Assembly: GCF_004209775.1 (NCBI RefSeq)
Contig: NZ_CP035914.1
Location: 744,001 to 808,000, forward strand
Reading direction: 5' to 3'
DNA from: Synechococcus sp. WH 8101
GTDB lineage: Bacteria; Cyanobacteriota; Cyanobacteriia; PCC-6307; Cyanobiaceae
DNA: 64,000 nucleotides
Of this stretch, positions 27,232 through 34,844 are shown in pieces (position 1 is the first letter of the stretch; each line of letters starts with the position of its first letter). Below the pieces are notes generated by a model. The model had not been told where the DNA came from. It searched no databases and saw only the letters and a program-made list of their open reading frames with translations. The position numbers and the translations under genes were made by a program.

Positions 27232-27427
27232 GATGGGCAGCGCGACGGGCTTGTGGACTAGAAAGTGGGCACTCGGGGGGGTGGGGCAAGTCGTCATCAA
27301 TGGAACGACGTTCAGCAGCAGCCTCAGCCTTGAGTTGCTGGAGAATTGCGTGCCCTGCGAGTGTTGTGGGTAATGCAGGAAGGGCCAAAGGGTGGCAGCG
27401 GTTACCCAAATTATGGCGAGTTTTTTA

Positions 27428-27455
27428 TTGACAACCACCCCTGACGTGGTATCAT
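27428..27455 (+). promoter_or_regulatory. Sigma-70-type promoter
   Basis: TTGACA at 27428-27433 and TATCAT at 27450-27455 are separated by 16 bp. The element points towards the small gene at 27515 and stands between it and the divergent minus-strand cassette. Confidence 0.55.
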
Positions 27456-27514
27456 GAATCCGTTGGAAGCGATGCGCTTAGCGCACCACCAACTCAAAAG
27501 CAATTAAAGCACCA

Positions 27515-27655
27515 ATGACCAACGCCGACCGCTTGGAGGTGCTGTGGCAGTTGTATCAACAGCTCGACGCAGTTATCACCTCCGAAGAAATGGAAGCCTA
27601 CCCATTTATGACTCACCTCGCAGATCTCATCAGCGACCTTGAGGACGAGGAATAA
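27515..27655 (+). CDS. Small acidic protein, 46 aa (island)
   Basis: The ATG at 27515 lies about 60 bp after a good promoter. The product is a 46-residue acidic helix pair (DRLEVLWQLYQQLDAVI, then HLADLISDLEDEE). A strong hairpin follows the stop directly. The promoter, short gene and terminator form a self-contained unit. It could be an anti-repressor or helper-interference peptide; I recognise no homologue. Confidence 0.55.
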   Translation: MTNADRLEVLWQLYQQLDAVITSEEMEAYPFMTHLADLISDLEDEE

Positions 27656-27675
27656 AAAAGCGGGGTCTCCCCCGC
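27653..27675 (-). terminator. Bidirectional rho-independent terminator
   Basis: GCGGGG and CCCCGC (27660-27665 and 27670-27675) form a 6-bp stem with a 4-nt loop. On the minus strand a run of six T follows, an ideal intrinsic terminator for the RHH gene. On the plus strand it ends the 46-residue gene without a T-run. Confidence 0.7.
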
Positions 27676-27709
27676 CTTGATTCACAATGTCTGAGTTTTC
27701 ATTCTAAAG

Positions 27710-27910
27710 CTATTCAATCAGTGAGCGTTCCAAAAGGAACGCCAGCAATCCCGATAGCGAGCGTCCTTCTTCATCAGCACGACGCTGCAACTTATCTTTC
27801 ACTGTCCAAGGCACAGTGCAAGTGATGCGTTCAGGTGTGCGCTGCAAAACTGTTGCAGCCGCAGTCAATGTGGGTGACGGCAGGGCGCGCCGTGGATAGA
27901 CAGAAGTCAT
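27710..27910 (-). CDS. Ribbon-helix-helix (CopG-like) DNA-binding protein
   Basis: The 66-residue protein contains ERITCTVPWTVKDKL, then RADEEGRSLSGLLAFLLERSL. This is the beta strand plus two helices of a CopG/Arc-like repressor. A terminator with a T6 run follows. In this element it may control lysogeny-like maintenance or the two divergent transcription units beside it. Confidence 0.7.
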   Translation of the reverse strand: MTSVYPRRALPSPTLTAAATVLQRTPERITCTVPWTVKDKLQRRADEEGRSLSGLLAFLLERSLIE

Positions 27911-28196
27911 CAGTTCAATTCCGGTTGGACTGGTCGCGGGTCAGGCGGTTGCCGCCGCGCTGGCCCACCAAAAGCTTATGACGCAAAAGGGGTGCACCCT
28001 GCAGCATGCAGCAGATCTGCTCCACTGGGCCCTGGCCCAGCTAAGCCAGCCCCAACCCTGCGGGCAGAAGCATCCATGGCCAGAACCCAGTTAGGCCAGG
28101 CGGTTTTGAATTTGGCGCATGGTTTGGCGCAAAACAAACTGACACAAATTCCCTAAGCAGTTGTGTCGCAATGGATCTCGGTTGATATCTCTTCTA
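27911..28196. other. Right-end non-coding region with palindromes
   Basis: No convincing gene is seen. The stretch holds GGTGCACC (27991-27998), the perfect palindrome AGCAGATCTGCT (28010-28021), the hairpin CTGGGCC-CT-GGCCCAG (28025-28040) and the paired GGCGCA repeats (28110-28133). The density of symmetric sites suits an origin, a packaging site or recombinase arm sites. Confidence 0.5.
28110..28133 (+). repeat. Right pair of 12-bp GGCGCA repeats
   Basis: ATTTGGCGCATG followed by GTTTGGCGCAAA are spaced exactly 12 bp apart and in the same orientation as the tandem pair at 20894-20917. They end 63 bp before the right attachment repeat. Confidence 0.65.
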
Positions 28197-28241
28197 CATG
28201 GCATGCAGGGGGTCAGGAGTTCGAGTCTCCTTGGCTCCATT
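28197..28241 (+). repeat. attR: right copy of 45-bp direct repeat
   Basis: This is a perfect copy of the 3' part of the tRNA-Ala gene, from the anticodon loop to two bases past the tRNA end. It lacks the 5' half, so it is not a functional tRNA. It marks the right junction of the element. Confidence 0.92.
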
Positions 28242-28253
28242 CAATTCAAAATA

Positions 28254-28270
28254 GACCACGTTGTGTGGTC
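28254..28270 (+). terminator. Hairpin, possibly the original tRNA-Ala terminator
   Basis: GACCAC and GTGGTC pair around a 5-nt loop, 13 bp after attR. Before integration this would have lain directly behind the tRNA gene. No T-run follows, so its role is uncertain. Confidence 0.3.
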
Positions 28271-28367
28271 AGATCTCCGAGTCGTTCACGCTTTCTTTAC
28301 GACCAAGGGTTGATGCTCTGGTCAGAAGGCGATGGCGATTGGGCGATCGTCGGACGTTGCGTGTTCT

Positions 28368-29054
28368 ATGAAGCTTCTTGTCGTCGAAGATGACCCTGTG
28401 ATCAGGGGTGCGATCTGCGATCTCATTCGCCATTGGGGTCATGCGGCCGATGATGCAGCCGACGGGGCGATGGGGTGGTCGATGCTTCAAGACGCCGTTT
28501 ACGACTTGGTGATCCTCGATCTCAACCTGCCTCGGATGGATGGACTTGAGGTTTGTCGTCGCTTGCGTCAATCCTCCTTGCATCAGCCTTTGGTGCTGAT
28601 GCTCACGGCACGGGATACCAGTGCCGACACGGTGGCGGGTCTCGATCATGGAGCTGATGATTACATCGTCAAGCCTTTTGATCCCGAGTTGCTGAGGGCC
28701 AGGGTCACAGCGCTATTGCGGAGGGCGAGTCGACCCCTGACCCAGGAGTTGGCCTGGGGCGCCTTGCTGCTCGATCGCGACCAACGCACGGCTTGGTATG
28801 CCGGCGCTGATCTTCAACTCACTCCCAAGGAGCACCTGTTGTTGGAGGCGTTGCTTCAGGCGCAAGGCAAAACCTGTTCCAAAGAGCAGTTGTTGAATGC
28901 GGCATGGGGCTGGTCGGACACGCCCGGTGAAGAAAGTGTGAAAACCCATGTCAAGAACATTCGCAGCAAGCTTGCTGCGCGAGGAGCCCCGAGCGATTTT
29001 GTGGAGACTGTCTATGGCGTGGGCTTTCGCATGAATGGCCTCCATTCAGCCTGA
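28368..29054 (+). CDS. OmpR-family response regulator
   Basis: The start MKLLVVEDDP at 28368 gives a 228-residue protein. The acidic pair E7-D9, phospho-acceptor D51 in LVILDLNLP, T80 and K102 in VKPFD are all present. The winged-helix output domain (about residues 130-225) contains LTPKEHLLLEALL and VKTHVKNIRSKL. It overlaps the sensor kinase gene by 20 bp. The stimulus is unknown; RppA/ManR-type regulators of cyanobacteria have the same layout. Confidence 0.92.
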   Translation: MKLLVVEDDPVIRGAICDLIRHWGHAADDAADGAMGWSMLQDAVYDLVILDLNLPRMDGLEVCRRLRQSSLHQPLVLMLTARDTSADTVAGLDHGADDYIVKPFDPELLRARVTALLRRASRPLTQELAWGALLLDRDQRTAWYAGADLQLTPKEHLLLEALLQAQGKTCSKEQLLNAAWGWSDTPGEESVKTHVKNIRSKLAARGAPSDFVETVYGVGFRMNGLHSA

Positions 29055-30348
29055 TCTGACCCTGATCCGATGGCGTCTCACAGGACGCTTTGGTGTGATT
29101 GTGGGCATTGTGCTGCTGGTCTTCGGTGGCGTTGTGTATGCACAAGTCGCTGATGCACGTCGGGGTTTATTGCGCGAACAGCTCAATCAGCTGGCCTCTG
29201 CGGCGACCTCACAGATGCCCTTGATCCTCCATGAAACGGAGGAATACACCTCGATGCCGCAACTCCATCATGAATGGGCCAGTCAGGGTGTTCTTGATAC
29301 GGAGGGGCTCAATCTGCAGCACAAGCGGATTGAGTGGTTGGATGTTGATCTGCAGCCATTAGATACGTATGGCCGTTTTCAACCCAAAGGAGCTGCACTG
29401 ATTCCCCGCCGTGATCGTCGCCAACAACGCGTGATCCAGCTTGAGAATGGCCTTGCCCTTTGGCAGCCGGTTTTCCTCCGTGTTGGCCAAGACGCCGGTG
29501 TGAAACTGCGTGGTTATGTCAGCGTGGCCCTGTCCTCCGCGAGCTCTGATGACGAATTGGCGCGTTTACGTGGTGGTTTGTTGATTGGTGCTCTCGCTGC
29601 GGCAGTGATCTCCGCTTTGGCGTCGCAATGGATGGTCGCCACATCGTTGCGCCCGATTCGCGATCAGATTCAACGGCTCACGCAATTCACGGCTGATGCT
29701 TCCCACGAATTGCGTCATCCCCTCACCGCAATTCGTGCCACGATCGGCAGTTTGGTTCAAGGTGCTGAATTGCAGGGATGTGCTCCTGTCGTGCAGGAGC
29801 GGATTCACACCATTGATCAGGCGACTGAGAGGATGAGTCACCTGGTGCAAGACCTGTTGCTGCTGGCACGGCTGGATCGTGCTGTGCAGAACCGTCACGA
29901 TTGGCGGGTCTTTGATCTTGCTGATCTACTGGATGACCTTGTGCAGTTGTATGCATCCACTGCGGAACAGGCTGGTCTCACATTGCAGTTGCGTGCAACG
30001 TCTCTAAAGATTTTCGGTCAACCGGATCGACTCCACCAGCTGTTCACCAATTTGATCGTCAATGCTCTCCGCTTCACCCCTGAAGGCGGATATGTGGTGC
30101 TGTCGATGCAACGCTCTGGCCGTTTGGGGCAAGTGAGCGTGGAGGATTCGGGGCCAGGTATTGCACCAGAGTATCGAGCCCTGGTGTTTGAGCGCTTCTG
30201 GCAGGCTGATCCCTCACGAGCCGAGAGTGGCACTGGGCTTGGCTTGGCGATCAGTCTGGGAATCGCTGAAGCCCATGGCGGCACGCTCCGCGCTTGTGCG
30301 TCAACGCTTGGGGGGTGTCGGATGGTTGTCGAGCTGCCTCTGGCCTGA
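29035..30348 (+). CDS. Membrane sensor histidine kinase
   Basis: The 437-residue kinase has two membrane spans (about residues 19-37 and 180-197) that flank a periplasmic sensor domain of about 140 residues. The phospho-accepting His is H224 in SHELRHPL. The ATPase domain shows the N box NLIVNALRFTPEGG, G1 DSGPGIA, F box ERFWQ and G2 GTGLGLAI. It is cotranscribed with, and overlaps, the response regulator. A short exported PepSY-like protein is convergent directly downstream. The gene pair lies just outside the right end of the element. Confidence 0.93.
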   Translation: MASIQPDLTLIRWRLTGRFGVIVGIVLLVFGGVVYAQVADARRGLLREQLNQLASAATSQMPLILHETEEYTSMPQLHHEWASQGVLDTEGLNLQHKRIEWLDVDLQPLDTYGRFQPKGAALIPRRDRRQQRVIQLENGLALWQPVFLRVGQDAGVKLRGYVSVALSSASSDDELARLRGGLLIGALAAAVISALASQWMVATSLRPIRDQIQRLTQFTADASHELRHPLTAIRATIGSLVQGAELQGCAPVVQERIHTIDQATERMSHLVQDLLLLARLDRAVQNRHDWRVFDLADLLDDLVQLYASTAEQAGLTLQLRATSLKIFGQPDRLHQLFTNLIVNALRFTPEGGYVVLSMQRSGRLGQVSVEDSGPGIAPEYRALVFERFWQADPSRAESGTGLGLAISLGIAEAHGGTLRACASTLGGCRMVVELPLA

Positions 30349-30359
30349 GCGTCGTGGCA

Positions 30360-30620
30360 TCAGTCGTCCGTCCAGGTCTGCACAATGCTGCAGTTGGCAG
30401 GGTTGACCAAGAGCTTCACCTCCCGCCCATTGCGGTAGGCCTCCACCAGCACTTGTTGGCCCCCCATACCGTCGAGCTCCGCATGGTGATACCCCTGCTG
30501 GCTCAGGGTGCCACTGCAGGGTGCGGCACGGTGGGGGGAAGCGATCGCTGCTGGGAGCCCCGCGGTGATCAGAAGAAGGGCAGAGACCAAAGGCGCCGCC
30601 AGCACAGGGATTTGGGTCAT
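30360..30620 (-). CDS. Small exported PepSY-like protein
   Basis: The 86-residue protein starts with a signal peptide (about residues 1-27, ending AIASPH). The mature part, from CSGTLSQQGYHHAEL to VNPANCSIVQTW, resembles a single PepSY-type domain with two Cys that could pair. It stops 11 bp from the kinase gene stop, convergently. Similar small PepSY proteins are found next to two-component systems, but the homology here is weak. Confidence 0.55.
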   Translation of the reverse strand: MTQIPVLAAPLVSALLLITAGLPAAIASPHRAAPCSGTLSQQGYHHAELDGMGGQQVLVEAYRNGREVKLLVNPANCSIVQTWTDD

Positions 30621-30765
30621 GATTGAGTGGATGCTTGGACGTCATATCGAATGCTTCTTCTCTAACGAGCTGGTCGTGTGGAAGTCGTGAAGAGTGGCCT
30701 GGCGGTCCCTCACGAGTTCTTCACGTTGCTCTGGATAGTTTGAGTGTGTTGATTAAGGAGGCTTC

Positions 30766-31623
30766 ATGTCTCGCAAGGATCGCTACAAATTTCGTCACTC
30801 CAAAGGTGTAGTAACGAGGCTATGGGAGTGGGATGATGGCAGATGGGAGCGAGAGTCTATTGATCGGGATGAGAGTTGGACGTATAAAAATGGAAAACTG
30901 ATCAAGAAAGAAAGAGAGCATGGACGCGTTGAAGTTGAGATTTATTCTGATCCTAACAAGGATGGGGTTTTTGCTTTTGTAAGTAAACGTTTTGAGGGGT
31001 CAAGGACTTCGGGCGCGTCTAGAAAATTAGCTGGTTCTCGGCGCCGAGATGATATCGATGGTAGCGATCGAGATGATTCGATTCATGGTTATGATCATGA
31101 TGATTACCTTTATGGTCGTAGAGGTGATGACATTATTAACGGTGGGCGTGGACGCGATACTGCTCGGTTCTCTGGCAGAAACAATCGAATTAATCTTAAT
31201 ACTACTAAGTGGCAGAATACTGGTGATGGTAGAGACAGGCTGATTTCGATTGAAAATGTTGATGCTGGATCTGGTCGGGACGTCGTCACGGGTAATCGTT
31301 TGGCTAATACTTTAAACGGTCAGGCCGGAAACGATCGTCTCTACGGCGGTAGTGGAAATGATGTGCTTATAGGTGGCGGCGGCAAGGACAGGGTTTGGGG
31401 GCAAGGTGGTCGAGATACTTTCCGGATTGTTCGAGGTATTGGGTATACTATTATTGAAGACTTTCAAGATGGTAAAGACCGAATTGAACTTGGCTCAGGT
31501 GCATCAGGACTCAGGATGCAGAACCGAGGTGATGACGTCTTCCTCTACCAACGTGGTGATCTCATGGCTATTGTTGAAGACGCAGCTGGTGAACTTCAGC
31601 GCAGCGGTAACTACCTCGCTTAA
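30766..31623 (+). CDS. RTX-type calcium-binding protein, probably type I secreted
   Basis: A strong AAGGAGG ribosome site (30755-30761) precedes the ATG. The first 85 residues are charged and Trp-rich and of unknown fold. From about residue 90, Asp/Gly-rich hemolysin-type repeats such as GRRGDDIINGGRGRD and GNDRLYGGSGNDVL appear, followed by a DGKDRIELGSG segment near the C-terminus. There is no N-terminal signal peptide, as expected for type I export. The C-terminal 150 residues are paralogous to those of the protease at 32023-34749. The DNA is visibly more A/T-rich than its surroundings. Confidence 0.8.
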   Translation: MSRKDRYKFRHSKGVVTRLWEWDDGRWERESIDRDESWTYKNGKLIKKEREHGRVEVEIYSDPNKDGVFAFVSKRFEGSRTSGASRKLAGSRRRDDIDGSDRDDSIHGYDHDDYLYGRRGDDIINGGRGRDTARFSGRNNRINLNTTKWQNTGDGRDRLISIENVDAGSGRDVVTGNRLANTLNGQAGNDRLYGGSGNDVLIGGGGKDRVWGQGGRDTFRIVRGIGYTIIEDFQDGKDRIELGSGASGLRMQNRGDDVFLYQRGDLMAIVEDAAGELQRSGNYLA

Positions 31624-32022
31624 ATCAAACCACGAAGCAACTGCAAAAGTCTTTTATCAACAATCAATTTTACCCGTTTAGCGCCAATTAAGCATCGGTA
31701 AAAATGCTGATATCGGCAAAATGAACTCTTAGGAATTCTGCATCAGGCTTGCTGGTGCAGCTCAGAGCCAACTGCTGAATCGAGTCGAAGGTAGAATTTT
31801 TCAATAAAGAAGCGTGAAAAGCTGTTCCCTGTTAGGTATCCCCAGAGTCCTTCGCGGTGAAGGAATGGCGAAGGCTCGCTCTTCAGGGCTATGCTGAATA
31901 CAGAACAGTGAGGTTTCTCGTCAAGGTCCTCAAGGCCCTTGACCAAGGAGTATAATAATAACGTCAACACGTGATCAGTGTAAATACCTAGTCCGTGTTG
32001 ATATCGTTGCCGGAGGAGTCTA
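31624..32022 (+). promoter_or_regulatory. Non-coding gap, likely leader of the protease gene
   Basis: No gene is supported here; a long minus-strand frame that extends into the protease gene is judged a shadow. A TATAAT at 31951-31956 is a candidate -10 element without a clear -35. A GGAGGAG (32012-32018) just before the protease ATG is its ribosome site. Confidence 0.4.
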
Positions 32023-34749
32023 ATGCAAAACCTTCTCGAGTTCCTCAACCAACACGTGCAACGGCACAAAAAACTGCACTTGCTTGATCGGCATCGACCA
32101 TCAACACCAGAGATTGAACTCAGCCAGCACACAACAAGCGAAGCACCCCAAGCGCATTACGTTTTCTTTGAAGGCCCATCATCCAGCACCAGTCTGACTA
32201 GCCGCTCGGCTTCAGCGCTTCAAGCAGCAGGAATAGACGTCTCCCCTTCGGCCTTCTATGGTGCCATCAATGGGTTCAGCATCCGGCTCACCCCACAGCA
32301 GGCCGATGCATTAAGGCTAATCCCAGGCATCAGCAGCGTTGAGGTTGACCAACCATTCCCACTAAGCCCACCAGTCGATACAAGGCCTGTTGATCCATTC
32401 ACACATGTCGAAGCAATCGAGCCGAATCAAGCCATCGGACTCGATCACTTTTGGGTAAACCGCCACATCAACCAACCTGGTCAAAGAATCCGAGGGCTAT
32501 ACGGCATTGTGCTGAGTGCATTGCCCAGCTATGGCGACGGCAAGGCCAGCAGCGGCGAAGTACTGCCCTATGGCGTAAAAGCGGTCTGGGGAGGTGTGGA
32601 TGTTTCCGCCAAGGGCAACATCGGTACCGGTACCTACGCCTTTGTAATCGATTCTGGTGTGCTCAACACCACCGGTGATCTGAACATCAACGCCGCATGG
32701 TCAAAAAGCTGGATCAGCGGTGAAAGCGCACTAACCGATGGCAACGGCCACGGCACTCATGTGGCCGGCACGATTGCGGCGCTGGCGAATGGCAACGGCG
32801 TGGTCGGGGTAGCGCCAGGCGCGGAAGTGATCTCCCTGAAAGTCTTCGACAGCAGTGGCGGTGGGGCCAGCTATAGCACGATTATCGATGCTATTAACTA
32901 CGCAACCCAAGTTATTAACAGCAACGGCTTGGATAAGTCGAAGGTGGTGATCAACATGAGCCTTGGAGGTGGCTACAGCGCTGGCCTCGATAAAGCTGTT
33001 AAGAATGCCGCCGACCAGGGCATTAGATTCGCAATCGCGGCTGGCAATAGTGGTGACGATGCAGATTTTTATTCACCGGCAAGCGCTGGGGATCACGCGA
33101 ACGTTTATACGGTTTCGGCCGTCGACAACGTCTACCAGATGCCCTGGTGGTCGAACTGGGACGACAGCAGCGGTGGCGATGATGTGGATGTGGCCGCGCC
33201 CGGAGTAGGGGTCTATTCCTATTACCAAGGTGGCCAAATGGCCTACCTAAGTGGCACCTCAATGGCTGCTCCCCATGTCGCGGGCCTGCTGCTGATGGGA
33301 TCCGTCGAATATGGAGGCATGGTCAAGGCAGCGAATGGTGGCGTTGCCGATCCATTTGCTCTGATTCAAAGCGATAGCGAGGCACCAACAGAGCCAGATC
33401 CCACTCCCGATCCTGAACCCACACCACCTCCAAACGTCGACGGCCATCTCTATCTCGGCGCGGCAACTGGCGGAAGCACGATCAACATCTCCAACCAGTC
33501 CGGCTCTATTGAGCAAAGCAGCCTCGAAGCCCAACTCGGGCTGAAAGCAGGTGTACTTGACACCAATCTCAAAGGCACGCAAAAAGCGGTCGATGCCACA
33601 GAGGGATCAGCATTTCAGGCCAGCGGAACCGGCAAAGCAGGTGACACCATCACCTTTACCTTTGACTTCAACACAACAGATGCACTGCCGTACGCAGACT
33701 ATGCCTTTTATGCGATTAATCAAAATGTTTACAGCCTTGCATCCTTAGGTATCGACACGACAGACGGAGGCGGCAAAAAAGGCGGCTTCACTTACACGCT
33801 GAGCGGGAAGGATTTTGGCGGAAAAACATCAGGATCCTTCAAGTTCTCTCTTGGTGTTGTCGATGCGGTCGACAATGCGTTCGACTCTCTACTCAGGATC
33901 GGAGCATTCGCGATCAACAGCTCAGCGGACAGTAGCAAAGGTCAATCAATCTTTGGAAATGCTGGAAGCGATTTGATGCTCGGCGGCGATCTCGATGACA
34001 CCTTCTATGGATATTCGGGTAACGACACCATCAACGGCGGCTCAGGGCGCGACACCGCTCAGTTCTCCTCGCGTTCCAATCGCATCAACCTCAACACCAC
34101 CCGCTGGCAAAACACCGGTGATGGCAGAGATCGACTCATCTCCATCGAGAACGTCAACGCTGGTTCTGGCAATGATGTGATCACTGGCAGTCGTACTCAT
34201 AACACCCTCAATGGTCAAAGCGGAAACGACTGGCTTTACGGCAACCTCGGTAACGACATCATCAACGGCGGCTCAGGGCGCGACACCGCTCAGTTCTCCT
34301 CGCTTTCCAATCGTATCAACCTCAACACCAACCGCTGGCAAAACACCGGTGATGGCAGAGATCGACTCATCTCCATCGAGAATGTCAATGCTGGTTCTGG
34401 CAATGATGTGATTACTGGCAACAGAGCCAGAAACACCCTCAATGGTGATGCGGGCAATGACCGCCTCTACGGAGGAGGTGGTAACGATCTCCTCATCGGT
34501 GGCGGCGGCAAAGACAGGGTTTGGGGGCAAGGTGGTCGAGATACTTTCCGGATTGTTCGAGGTGTTGGATACACTATTATTGAAGACTTTCAAGACGGGA
34601 AAGACCGTATTCAGTTAGGGTCTGGGAGTGCCGGTCTAAGGCTTGCCAATCGTGGAGATGATGTGTTGCTTTATCAACGTAATGACCTAATGGCTGTCGT
34701 AGAAGATGCTGCCGGTGATCTGCGGTTGAGGGGCGGTTATCTTGTCTAG
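32023..34749 (+). CDS. Subtilisin-like serine protease with RTX C-terminus
   Basis: The 908-residue protein begins with an inhibitor_I9-like propeptide (about residues 44-115). The S8 domain carries D210 in VIDSGV, H243 in GNGHGTH and S413 in SGTSMAAPH, so the triad is intact. A Pro/Thr/Asp linker (about 455-475) leads to a domain of about 165 residues and then RTX repeats with GNDTINGGSGRD and GNDRLYGGGGND. There is no N-terminal signal peptide, which suggests type I export with the C-terminal signal. The C-terminus closely matches that of the RTX protein upstream. A likely role is extracellular proteolysis or maturation of surface proteins, an inference. Confidence 0.9.
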   Translation: MQNLLEFLNQHVQRHKKLHLLDRHRPSTPEIELSQHTTSEAPQAHYVFFEGPSSSTSLTSRSASALQAAGIDVSPSAFYGAINGFSIRLTPQQADALRLIPGISSVEVDQPFPLSPPVDTRPVDPFTHVEAIEPNQAIGLDHFWVNRHINQPGQRIRGLYGIVLSALPSYGDGKASSGEVLPYGVKAVWGGVDVSAKGNIGTGTYAFVIDSGVLNTTGDLNINAAWSKSWISGESALTDGNGHGTHVAGTIAALANGNGVVGVAPGAEVISLKVFDSSGGGASYSTIIDAINYATQVINSNGLDKSKVVINMSLGGGYSAGLDKAVKNAADQGIRFAIAAGNSGDDADFYSPASAGDHANVYTVSAVDNVYQMPWWSNWDDSSGGDDVDVAAPGVGVYSYYQGGQMAYLSGTSMAAPHVAGLLLMGSVEYGGMVKAANGGVADPFALIQSDSEAPTEPDPTPDPEPTPPPNVDGHLYLGAATGGSTINISNQSGSIEQSSLEAQLGLKAGVLDTNLKGTQKAVDATEGSAFQASGTGKAGDTITFTFDFNTTDALPYADYAFYAINQNVYSLASLGIDTTDGGGKKGGFTYTLSGKDFGGKTSGSFKFSLGVVDAVDNAFDSLLRIGAFAINSSADSSKGQSIFGNAGSDLMLGGDLDDTFYGYSGNDTINGGSGRDTAQFSSRSNRINLNTTRWQNTGDGRDRLISIENVNAGSGNDVITGSRTHNTLNGQSGNDWLYGNLGNDIINGGSGRDTAQFSSLSNRINLNTNRWQNTGDGRDRLISIENVNAGSGNDVITGNRARNTLNGDAGNDRLYGGGGNDLLIGGGGKDRVWGQGGRDTFRIVRGVGYTIIEDFQDGKDRIQLGSGSAGLRLANRGDDVLLYQRNDLMAVVEDAAGDLRLRGGYLV
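34021..34426 (+). repeat. Internal duplication of a 77-residue RTX block
   Basis: Two blocks offset by exactly 231 bp (starting at 34021 and 34252) are nearly identical for about 170 bp. Both contain the same NDTINGG/NDIINGG, AQFSS and NTGDGRDRL segments. The same block appears once in the RTX protein at 31135-31300. Confidence 0.8.
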
Positions 34750-34844
34750 TGATAAGGCTTTTGGATTGTGTGGTTCGACTCCTAGGTTGTGCTGCTTGTG
34801 CTTTATTTCAGCCTTGGAAGATTAGTTTTTTGCGGTCAATTGCT

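Larger units (their letters stand above)
20760..28241. mobile_element. Integrated element in tRNA-Ala, satellite-like, 7.4 kb
   Basis: A perfect 45-bp direct repeat bounds the element: 20760-20804 within the tRNA gene and 28197-28241 as a tRNA 3' fragment. Inside are a tyrosine recombinase next to the intact tRNA, tightly overlapping small genes, a zinc-finger protein, an AAA ATPase, a DUF4326 gene, four overlapping minus-strand genes including a small-terminase-like protein, and a ribbon-helix-helix protein. Codon use and base composition look more A/T-rich than the flanks. No capsid, tail, portal or large terminase gene is present. The size and content suit a phage satellite or tycheposon-like element rather than a full prophage. 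Confidence 0.85.

Noticed and set aside
27978-28094. A 38-codon plus-strand frame near the right end of the element
   Set aside because: It crosses several palindromes, has no ribosome site and no protein-like pattern; the stretch is better explained as a site-rich non-coding region.
28197-28241. A second tRNA-Ala
   Set aside because: Only the 3' part from the anticodon loop is present; the acceptor 5' strand and D arm are missing. It is the right attachment repeat.
20760-28241. A complete prophage
   Set aside because: No portal, capsid, tail, large terminase or lysis gene is found in 7.4 kb; a satellite or other integrative element fits better.
31743-32132. A 129-codon minus-strand frame before the protease gene
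   Set aside because: It overlaps the protease start, has a Cys/Arg/Ser-rich random-like composition and no ribosome site.
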